From the NCBI GenBank assembly GCA_023715185.1, contig JAMCAN010000001.1, positions 1,178,001-1,242,000 of the forward strand: 64,000 nucleotides of DNA, written 5' to 3'. The position numbers and the translations under genes were made by a program. The stretch's first letter is position 1. Every line of letters begins with the position of its first letter. The notes beneath the pieces are model-generated. The model was not told the DNA's origin, did not search any database, and saw only the letters and a list, made by a program, of their open reading frames with translations. Shown one piece after another: positions 57,099 through 64,000 of this stretch. Origin of the DNA: Planococcus sp. MER TA 32b (GTDB lineage Bacteria > Bacillota > Bacilli > Bacillales_A > Planococcaceae).

Positions 57099-58304
57099 TT
57101 GTTGGTGAATCGCAGAATTTTATTGTGCGTGAGCGGGGGAATAGCTGTTTATAAAGCGGTTGCACTTGTCAGTAAATTATCTCAGGCTGGAGCGGATGTA
57201 AAAGTCATCATGACGGAATCGGCGCGGCAGTTTGTTCAGCCGCTGACTTTTCAGGTCATGTCCCGGAACGATGTCTTTTACGATACGTTCGATGAAAAAG
57301 ATTCTTCTGTCATTGCCCATATCGATCTGGCGGATTGGGCGGACCTCATCATTGTGGCTCCGGCGACTGCCAATGTCATTGGCAAGCTGGCGAACGGCAT
57401 CGGCGACGATATGGTGACGACCACATTGCTGGCGGCAACTGCTCCGATCTGGATCGCACCGGCGATGAATGTCCATATGTATGATCATCCGGCAGTCAAA
57501 CGGAATATCCAGCGGCTGCATGACGACGGCATCCGTTTTATCGAACCGTCGGAAGGATTCCTGGCTTGTGGTTATGTCGGCAAAGGGCGTCTCGAAGAAC
57601 CTGAAAAGATCACGGAGTTGGTGAATGGTTTTTTCAGCCGGGAAATGCTTTTGAAAGGAAAAAAAGTGGTGGTGACAGCAGGGCCGACACGGGAACGCAT
57701 CGATCCGGTCCGCTTTTTGACGAACTTTTCGAGCGGCAAAATGGGATATGCCATGGCGCAGGCTGCAGCTGAACTTGGCGCAGAAACCATCCTGATCAGC
57801 GGTCCGGTGTCATTGCCGGCACCTTCAGGCGTAAAGCGGATCATGGTTGAAAGCGCAGAAGATATGCTGCAGGCGGTAAAAGCGGAATATGCGGATTCGG
57901 ATTTTGTCATCAAAACAGCTGCAGTCGCCGATTACCGGCCGAAGACCCTGCACGGGCAAAAGATGAAAAAGCAGGACGGTGACGCTTCGCTGGAACTCGA
58001 GCGGACAGCTGACATCCTCCATTACCTGGGGACTGAAAAAGGCAAGCAGGTCCTCATCGGCTTTGCGGCAGAAACAAATGATGTAAGCCATTATGCGAAA
58101 AGCAAACTTGAAAGAAAAAATGCCGATTATATTATTGCCAACGATGTGACTGAGTCACAGGCGGGATTTGAATCGGATACCAATAAAGTGACGATTTATG
58201 GAAAAGGTGATTTCGAGAAATCTTTCGAACTTCTTCCAAAACAGGAATTGGCGCGCCAATTGCTGAAGCTGATTGTTGAAAGGGAAATGCGAAATGATCG
58301 CTGA
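57099..58304 (+). CDS. coaBC: Bifunctional phosphopantothenoylcysteine decarboxylase / phosphopantothenate-cysteine ligase
   Basis: A 401-residue coenzyme A synthesis enzyme. The N-terminal flavin-dependent CoaC half has LLCVSGGIAVYKA, PATANVIGKLANGI and PAMNVHMYDHPAV; the C-terminal CoaB half has VTAGPTRERIDPVRF and DFVIKTAAVADYRP. The frame opens at 57066, but TTG at 57099, eight bases after AAAGGG, gives a start (MLVNRRILLC) that matches Bacillus CoaBC. It overlaps priA by 11 bases. Confidence 0.94.
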   Translation: MLVNRRILLCVSGGIAVYKAVALVSKLSQAGADVKVIMTESARQFVQPLTFQVMSRNDVFYDTFDEKDSSVIAHIDLADWADLIIVAPATANVIGKLANGIGDDMVTTTLLAATAPIWIAPAMNVHMYDHPAVKRNIQRLHDDGIRFIEPSEGFLACGYVGKGRLEEPEKITELVNGFFSREMLLKGKKVVVTAGPTRERIDPVRFLTNFSSGKMGYAMAQAAAELGAETILISGPVSLPAPSGVKRIMVESAEDMLQAVKAEYADSDFVIKTAAVADYRPKTLHGQKMKKQDGDASLELERTADILHYLGTEKGKQVLIGFAAETNDVSHYAKSKLERKNADYIIANDVTESQAGFESDTNKVTIYGKGDFEKSFELLPKQELARQLLKLIVEREMRNDR

Positions 58305-60690
58305 AGTTATTGTTGATGTTGCTGCGCATCCCATTGACCGGCCGTTCGACTATTTGATTCCTGAAAAATTGGAAGCTTTGGCGGAGCCGGGCATGCGGGT
58401 GAAAGTGCCTTTTGGGAACAGAAAAGTGCTTGGGTTCATCACCAATATAAAAGAAACATCCGATTTCGATCCGGGCCGCATGAAACCCATACATGAACTG
58501 ATGGATGTCGTTCCGGTCCTGAATACAGAGCTGCTGAAAATGGCAACCTGGATGAAGGAGCAGACCGTTTGTTTTGAAATTGACGCGTTGCAGGTCATGG
58601 TGCCTGCCGCATTGCGGGCGAAATACGAAAAGCGCTTTGTGCTGGCAAGCGGGCTGGAGGCAATCGATTCGCGTCTTCATCCTTATTTCGGCAATAAACC
58701 TTTTATTCGCAGCCAGGATGCTGAAGAAGTATTCGCGTTGATCAAAAAAGAGCTGGATAAAGGGACAATCATTGCTGACACCAATATCCAGCAGCAGACG
58801 GCTGTTAAAAAAGTCCGTATGATCCATATTTCAGAGTCTGTCGAAAAACTTGAATCCATTGAAATCCGCGGCAACGCGAAGCAGCAGCTGAAGCTGATGG
58901 ATTTCATGAAAAAGAATCCAGGGCTTTCCATTGAATCGTCCGAACTCCAAAAAATAGCTGGTGTAACGCTGCCGACTATTTACAGCCTGGCTGAAAAAGG
59001 AGCGGCTGATTTATCGAATGTGGAAACGTACCGGGATCCGAAGATGCTGACCGAAATCGAGAAAAAGGAAAATCTGGTGCTGACTGAAGCACAGCAGAAC
59101 GCTTTTGATGCCATCGAAAAATCGTTGAACACACCCAAAACATTCCTTTTACACGGTATTACCGGAAGCGGCAAGACGGAAATTTACCTGCAGACCATTG
59201 ATCAGGTGCTGAAGGAAGGCAAAGAAGCGATCATGCTGGTTCCCGAGATTTCCTTGACCCCGCAAATGACTTTGCGCTTCAAGGAACGGTTCGGTGATAT
59301 GGTCGCTGTTCTCCACAGCGGCTTGTCTGCCGGTGAAAAATACGATGAATGGCGCAAGATCCAGCGCGGCGAAGTGAAAGTGGCGGTTGGTGCAAGATCG
59401 GCGATTTTTGCGCCGTTTGAGAATCTTGGACTGATCATTCTCGATGAAGAGCATGAATCCAGTTATAAGCAGGACGACTCGCCGCGCTATCACGCACGTG
59501 ACTTGGCTATTTGGCGCGGTGGCTATCACAGCTGCCCGGTCATTTTGGGCAGCGCGACCCCTTCGCTGGAATCCTATGCACGCGCGCAAAAAGGGGTTTA
59601 CGAATTGCTGGTGCTGGAGAAACGCGCAAGAAATCAACCCTTGCCTGCAGTCCACATCGTCGATATGCGCGAAGAGCTGAGAACCGGCAACCGGTCGATG
59701 TTCTCAATTCAATTGGCGGATGCGATCCGGGACCGGCTGGCGAAGAAGGAACAAACGGTTTTGTTCCTGAATAAGCGGGGCTATTCTTCGTTTGTACTTT
59801 GCCGTGACTGCGGGACGGTCATGCAATGTCCGAATTGCGATATTTCATTGACCTATCACCGGTCGAGCGAAATGATGAAATGCCATTATTGCGGATATGA
59901 TGAGCGGGTGCCGCATACTTGTCCGGAATGTGAAAGTGAGCATATCCGTTTCTTTGGAACAGGCACCCAAAAAGTGGAAGAAGAATTGGCGAAGCTCGTG
60001 CCGGAAGCAAGGGTTTTGCGGATGGATGTTGATACGACGCGCAATAAAGGCGCCCATGAAAAAATCCTCAATTCCTTCGGGGAAGGGAAAGCCGACATTC
60101 TGCTGGGCACACAAATGATTGCCAAGGGTCTGGATTTCCCGAATATTACCCTGGTTGGTGTGCTGTCCGCAGATACGACATTGCATCTGCCGGATTTCCG
60201 CGCAGCCGAAAAAACGTATCAATTGCTGACCCAGGTAAGCGGCAGGGCAGGACGTGACGTGCTGCCGGGAACCGTTTTTGTGCAATCCTATACGCCCGAA
60301 CATTACGCAATCACCCTGGCGAAGGATCAATTATATGAACCGTTCTACGATCAGGAGATGGCCATGCGAAGGGCGAGCGGATATCCACCTTATTATTATG
60401 TCGTGAATATCCAGTTCACGCATGAAGATCTGATGACGGTGGCGGAATATGCCCAGCAGACGGTTGAATATTTACGGCAGCAATTGTCGGACCAAACCAT
60501 CATCATAGGCCCTTCCGCCTCGCTTATCGCCCGCGTCAACAATAGATATAGATATCAATGTTTGATAAAATACAAAAAAGAACCGAGATTGACCGAAGTG
60601 ATGCAGCAATTGATCAAAATCTATCGTTCCGATTGGCTGAAAAAAGGGGCCACACTGGCAATCGATATGAATCCGACTTCGGTGATGTAA
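58294..60690 (+). CDS. priA: Primosomal replication protein N' (PriA helicase)
   Basis: A 798-residue superfamily 2 helicase that restarts stalled replication forks. The 3'-DNA-binding domain starts EVIVDVAAHPIDRPFDY; Walker A is GITGSGKTEIYLQ near residue 288, with DEEHESSYKQ as motif II. The zinc-binding cysteine clusters (CRDC, CPNC, CHYC, CPEC) are complete around residues 510-560. The start at 58294 is preceded by GAAAGGGA inside the end of coaBC. Confidence 0.96.
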   Translation: MIAEVIVDVAAHPIDRPFDYLIPEKLEALAEPGMRVKVPFGNRKVLGFITNIKETSDFDPGRMKPIHELMDVVPVLNTELLKMATWMKEQTVCFEIDALQVMVPAALRAKYEKRFVLASGLEAIDSRLHPYFGNKPFIRSQDAEEVFALIKKELDKGTIIADTNIQQQTAVKKVRMIHISESVEKLESIEIRGNAKQQLKLMDFMKKNPGLSIESSELQKIAGVTLPTIYSLAEKGAADLSNVETYRDPKMLTEIEKKENLVLTEAQQNAFDAIEKSLNTPKTFLLHGITGSGKTEIYLQTIDQVLKEGKEAIMLVPEISLTPQMTLRFKERFGDMVAVLHSGLSAGEKYDEWRKIQRGEVKVAVGARSAIFAPFENLGLIILDEEHESSYKQDDSPRYHARDLAIWRGGYHSCPVILGSATPSLESYARAQKGVYELLVLEKRARNQPLPAVHIVDMREELRTGNRSMFSIQLADAIRDRLAKKEQTVLFLNKRGYSSFVLCRDCGTVMQCPNCDISLTYHRSSEMMKCHYCGYDERVPHTCPECESEHIRFFGTGTQKVEEELAKLVPEARVLRMDVDTTRNKGAHEKILNSFGEGKADILLGTQMIAKGLDFPNITLVGVLSADTTLHLPDFRAAEKTYQLLTQVSGRAGRDVLPGTVFVQSYTPEHYAITLAKDQLYEPFYDQEMAMRRASGYPPYYYVVNIQFTHEDLMTVAEYAQQTVEYLRQQLSDQTIIIGPSASLIARVNNRYRYQCLIKYKKEPRLTEVMQQLIKIYRSDWLKKGATLAIDMNPTSVM

Positions 60691-60709
60691 AAGAAAAGAG
60701 GAACTGAAA

Positions 60710-61219
60710 ATGGCTATACGACCTATCGTAAAACATCCCAGCGATGTACTTGAAAAATCTTGTGAACCTGTAACCAATTTCGATAAAAATCTGGCTGTCC
60801 TGCTGGATGATATGTACGAAACGATGATCGAAGCGGATGGTGTTGGAATTGCGGCTCCCCAAGTGGGGACTGCAGTCCGCGCCGCCATCGTCGATTTCCG
60901 TGAAGGACAGGATCCGATCGAGATGATAAACCCGGAACTTGTATTATATGAAGGTTCCGACACCGATATCGAAGGCTGTTTGAGTTTTCCGGGTGTTTTC
61001 GGTGAAGTGGAACGATATGACCATATCAAGATAAAAGCGCAGGAACGGGATGGTTCATGGTATGAACTTGAAGCGGAAGGCTATGAAGCCCGCGCGATCC
61101 TGCACGAAATGGATCATCTGGATGGTGTTTTATTCACCAGCAAAATCACGAAATATGTGACTCAGGAAGAACTGGATGAAATGATCCGTTTGCAGGAAGA
61201 AGAGGAGGAATCCATTTGA
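60710..61219 (+). CDS. def: Peptide deformylase
   Basis: A 169-residue metalloenzyme removing the formyl group from new proteins. The three signature motifs are [10 protein letters not shown] (about 45-54), EGCLSFP (about 91-97) and HEMDHLDG (about 132-139), supplying Cys and two His for the metal. The order priA-def-fmt-rsmB is standard. Its stop overlaps the fmt start. Confidence 0.95.
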   Translation: MAIRPIVKHPSDVLEKSCEPVTNFDKNLAVLLDDMYETMIEADGVGIAAPQVGTAVRAAIVDFREGQDPIEMINPELVLYEGSDTDIEGCLSFPGVFGEVERYDHIKIKAQERDGSWYELEAEGYEARAILHEMDHLDGVLFTSKITKYVTQEELDEMIRLQEEEEESI

Positions 61220-62148
61220 CCAGAATCATATTTATGGGGACTCCGGCTTTTTCCGTTCCGATTCTCCGCATGCTGGTTGAAGAAGGCTACGACGTCATTT
61301 CTGTTGTGACACAGCCGGATCGCCCCGTTGGCCGTAAAAAAGTGCTGACAGCTACGCCCGTCAAAGAAGAGGCTTTGCGTCTTGGATTGCCGGTTTATCA
61401 GCCGCAAAAACTGAAGAACCCTGAAGAACTGCAAGCCGTATTGGATCTGGGAGCGGATTTGGTGGTAACGGCTGCGTTCGGACAAATTTTGCCGACTGAG
61501 ATACTGGAAACGCCGAAACTCGGCGCCATCAATGTACATGCTTCTTTATTGCCTGCATACCGTGGAGGCGCTCCGATCCATCAGGCCATTATCGATGGAC
61601 AGAAAGAAACAGGAGTCACCATCATGTATATGGTGGACCGGCTGGACGCGGGAGATATCATTTCCCAGACGGCGGTGCCGATTGAAAAGCACGACCATAC
61701 CGGCAGCATGTTCGATAAACTCAGCGCAGCGGGAACAGAATTGCTGAAAGCGACTTTGCCTTCTATTATAGAAGGGACGAACGAGCGCATTCCGCAGGAC
61801 GAATCACTCGTCACGTTTGCGCGCAATATCTCGCGTGAGCAGGAGCGGATCGACTGGAACCGCTCAGCTGAAGATATATACAACCAGGTGCGCGGGCTTC
61901 ATCCGTGGCCGGTTGCCTATACAAGTTTCAAACAGGACAATATGAAAATCTGGTGGTCCGAAATAGCCGAAGAATCGGGAACAGGAACACCTGGTGAAGT
62001 CGTCAGACTGACTGAGGACGCCATCCTTGTCCAGACCGGCAAAGGAATCCTGGCGATAACCGAATTGCAGCCGGCAGGCAAAAAACGGATGTCGGCCAAG
62101 GACTATTTGACCGGACCTAAAATTCAGGCAGGAGATTTATTTGAATGA
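61216..62148 (+). CDS. fmt: Methionyl-tRNA formyltransferase
   Basis: A 310-residue enzyme formylating initiator Met-tRNA. The catalytic region [18 protein letters not shown] and the C-terminal OB-like domain ([19 protein letters not shown]) are both present. The start is TTG at 61216 (TTGA overlap with the def stop), preceded by GAGGAGG. Four-base overlap with rsmB follows. Confidence 0.95.
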   Translation: MTRIIFMGTPAFSVPILRMLVEEGYDVISVVTQPDRPVGRKKVLTATPVKEEALRLGLPVYQPQKLKNPEELQAVLDLGADLVVTAAFGQILPTEILETPKLGAINVHASLLPAYRGGAPIHQAIIDGQKETGVTIMYMVDRLDAGDIISQTAVPIEKHDHTGSMFDKLSAAGTELLKATLPSIIEGTNERIPQDESLVTFARNISREQERIDWNRSAEDIYNQVRGLHPWPVAYTSFKQDNMKIWWSEIAEESGTGTPGEVVRLTEDAILVQTGKGILAITELQPAGKKRMSAKDYLTGPKIQAGDLFE

Positions 62149-63491
62149 AAAATAAAAAATTGCACGGCAATGTCCGAGACGCTGCATTATCAATCCTTTG
62201 GGCAGTTGAAAACAAGCAGGCGTACAGCAACCTTCTTTTGCATCAAACGATTGAAAGCTACGGGATCTCAGCGAAAAACCGCGGCTTGCTGACAGAAATC
62301 ACGTATGGCACGCTGCAGCATCAGATGACGCTGGATTATTATCTTGAACCATACCTGAAAGGCAAAATCGAGCCATGGGTCAAAACCTTATTGCGGATGT
62401 CGCTGTATCAGATCGTTTACCTCGACCGCATCCCTTCCCATGCCGTTGTCCATGAGGCGGTTGAAATCGCCAAACGCCGCGGTCACGGTGGAGTCGCTTC
62501 TTTAGTGAACGGGGTGCTCCGGTCCGTGCAGCGCAATGGTGTCCGGTCATTCAACGCTATTGCCGATCCCATCGAGAAAATTTCCATCGAGACGAGCCAT
62601 CCGGCATGGATGATCAAACGCTGGGCTGAACAATTCGGGCTGGAAAAAACGCGTGAAATGGCTTTGGAGAACAATAAAATCCCATCACAGACAGTCCGGG
62701 TGAATACCGTCCGCGCAACAGTGGAGGAAGCGATTGAAATGCTCAAATCCGAAGGGCTTGAAGCGGTTCCGAGTAAGATCATCCCTGAATGTCTTGTGGT
62801 TACAGGCGGCCAGCCCGCCAGAACAGCCACATTTGAAAAAGGTTTCATCACGATCCAGGATGAGAGCTCGATGCTGCCTTCTTATGCATTGCAGCTTGAA
62901 CCGGGCATGAAAGTCTTGGATATGTGCGCCGCACCGGGCGGGAAATCGACACATATCGCTGAAAAACTGAACAATAAAGGCGTACTCTATTCGATGGACC
63001 TCCATCCTCATAAAGTGAAATTGATCAGGGAATCCGCCGACCGTCTGGGCCATACCGTAATTGAAACCGATGTCGGAGACGGCAAGAAGAGTGTTGAACG
63101 CTTTGGCACAGAACAATTCGACCGTGTCCTTGTGGATGCCCCTTGCAGCGGCCTGGGTGTGATCAAACGGAAACCGGATATTAAATATACGAAAAAAGAA
63201 GAGGATTTCAGCAGGCTGCAGGAAATCCAGATTGAATTGCTGGGTCAGGCTGCGCAATTGCTGAAGCCGGAGGGCATATTGGTTTACAGTACCTGTACCG
63301 TGGATAATATGGAAAACCGCGGCACTGCTGAAAGGTTTTTGAAGGAACATCCGGATATGGAAAAAATCCAGGTTTCATTGCCTGAAGCGCTCGGCGTTAA
63401 ACATACCGGCTTTGTACAGGTATTTCCGCAGGATTTTGGAAGTGACGGATTTTTCATCGCCGCTTTCCGGAAGACTGGAACTGTTGAATAG
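62145..63491 (+). CDS. rsmB: 16S rRNA (cytosine967-C5)-methyltransferase RsmB
   Basis: A 448-residue protein with an N-terminal NusB-like RNA-binding domain and a C-terminal SAM methyltransferase domain: [17 protein letters not shown] (SAM loop), [10 protein letters not shown] (motif IV cysteine) and YSTCTV (motif VI catalytic cysteine). ATG overlaps the fmt stop. In B. subtilis rlmN follows; here prpC follows at once. Confidence 0.95.
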   Translation: MKNKKLHGNVRDAALSILWAVENKQAYSNLLLHQTIESYGISAKNRGLLTEITYGTLQHQMTLDYYLEPYLKGKIEPWVKTLLRMSLYQIVYLDRIPSHAVVHEAVEIAKRRGHGGVASLVNGVLRSVQRNGVRSFNAIADPIEKISIETSHPAWMIKRWAEQFGLEKTREMALENNKIPSQTVRVNTVRATVEEAIEMLKSEGLEAVPSKIIPECLVVTGGQPARTATFEKGFITIQDESSMLPSYALQLEPGMKVLDMCAAPGGKSTHIAEKLNNKGVLYSMDLHPHKVKLIRESADRLGHTVIETDVGDGKKSVERFGTEQFDRVLVDAPCSGLGVIKRKPDIKYTKKEEDFSRLQEIQIELLGQAAQLLKPEGILVYSTCTVDNMENRGTAERFLKEHPDMEKIQVSLPEALGVKHTGFVQVFPQDFGSDGFFIAAFRKTGTVE

Positions 63492-63531
63492 TCAGTGAAT
63501 CGAATTGACGTGGGATGAGGTGTAGAAATTG

Positions 63532-64000
63532 TTGTTTCAATATGTCATGGAAAGTGATACAGGAAAAAAGCGGGAAGTGAACGAGGACCGTGTAGCGGTC
63601 CTCAAAAGGTCTGATGGGCTGCTGCTGGCGCTGGTTGCTGACGGAATGGGCGGCCATAATGCAGGTGATGTCGCCAGTGAAATGACTGTTGCTGCTTTGA
63701 GTGAATTGTTTTTGGAAGCCGACAGTGAAAATTTCATTTCTTCGGCGAGCAAAAAAAGATGGCTTGATGAAAAAATCCGTTTCATCAACAGAGAAGTCTA
63801 TAATTACGCCGGGGACCATCCTGAATGCAAGGGTATGGGAACGACATTGATTGCCGCTTTGATAGAAAAAAGTTTTTGTATAATCTGCCATATCGGGGAC
63901 AGCCGGGTGTACACATTCAACGGCAAAGCTGAGCAGATAACGCGGGACCATTCCTATGTCAATGTGCTGGTTGATAACGGGGAAATCAGCGAAGAAGAAG
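63532..64000 (+). CDS. prpC: PP2C-type serine/threonine phosphatase (PrpC/Stp), 5' part
   Basis: The gene runs off the window; about 156 codons are visible. Motifs of metal-dependent PP2C phosphatases are in order: SDTGKKREVNEDR, ADGMGGHNAGDVAS, GMGTTLIAA, CHIGDSRVY and TRDHSYV. PrpC reverses phosphorylation by the PASTA kinase PrkC, whose gene normally follows. TTG at 63532 is nine bases after GAGGTG; TTG at 63529 is also possible. No stop is seen before the window end. Confidence 0.92.
   Translation, partial: MFQYVMESDTGKKREVNEDRVAVLKRSDGLLLALVADGMGGHNAGDVASEMTVAALSELFLEADSENFISSASKKRWLDEKIRFINREVYNYAGDHPECKGMGTTLIAALIEKSFCIICHIGDSRVYTFNGKAEQITRDHSYVNVLVDNGEISEEE

Overview
The window reads as chromosome of a low-to-mid GC Bacillota bacterium, most likely family Planococcaceae and close to Planococcus. 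Reasons: gene order follows Bacillus through the division/cell-wall cluster, the PyrR-controlled pyrimidine operon and the gmk-priA-fmt-prpC region; a bacillithiol gene (bshC) is present; regulation uses T-boxes and PyrR attenuators. The sporulation genes that interrupt these clusters in Bacillus subtilis (spoVD, spoVE, spoIIGA-sigE-sigG) are absent, which fits an asporogenous genus. The genus call is inference.

Layout. 1-2.3 kb: end of an acyl-CoA carboxylase operon (biotin carboxylase, 71-aa biotin carrier, carboxyltransferase). 2.3-5.3 kb: a ketopantoate reductase-like gene, a DUF3397 membrane protein and bshC. 5.4-20.4 kb: a trimmed dcw cluster (mraZ, rsmH, ftsL, PBP2b, mraY, murD, divIB, two DUF881 genes, sbp, ftsA, ftsZ, ylmE, sepF, ylmG, ylmH, divIVA), with copies of a dispersed structured repeat between murD and divIB and between ftsA and ftsZ. 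20.4-25.4 kb: T-box ileS, a composite repeat block, lspA and an RluD-family synthase. 25.4-37 kb: the pyr operon (pyrR, pyrP, pyrB, pyrC, carA, carB, pyrK, pyrD, pyrF, pyrE) with two PyrR attenuators.

37-46.3 kb is an AT-rich accessory island of small, mostly unrecognised genes. It holds two paralogous Rgg-type regulators. One is divergent from a 16-codon ORF whose product, ending DIWLIKGG, looks like a streptococcal SHP pheromone precursor. Also present are a transposase remnant, a bacteriocin-like secreted protein broken by one in-frame TAA and followed by a tiny membrane protein, a second secreted protein with a 110-aa partner, and several small membrane or exported proteins. The same three-part intergenic module (a GTTTACATAT element, a GAGAG/CTCTC hairpin, and a palindrome of the GTTCGTAAAAGT type), or parts of it, recurs after successive genes, always in the same orientation, as if the island were built from cassettes. 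I consider this island, and the Rgg-SHP pair in it, the most likely undescribed system here.

46.3-54.2 kb: an Spx paralogue lacking the first CXXC cysteine with a TetR regulator, D-serine dehydratase, a zinc-finger membrane protein, T-box argS, a glyoxalase-fold protein, two arrays of exact 21-bp-period repeats, and an amino-acid ABC importer lacking its ATPase here. 54.3-64 kb: rqcH, then gmk, rpoZ, coaBC, priA, def, fmt, rsmB and the start of prpC, a tightly overlapping housekeeping operon.
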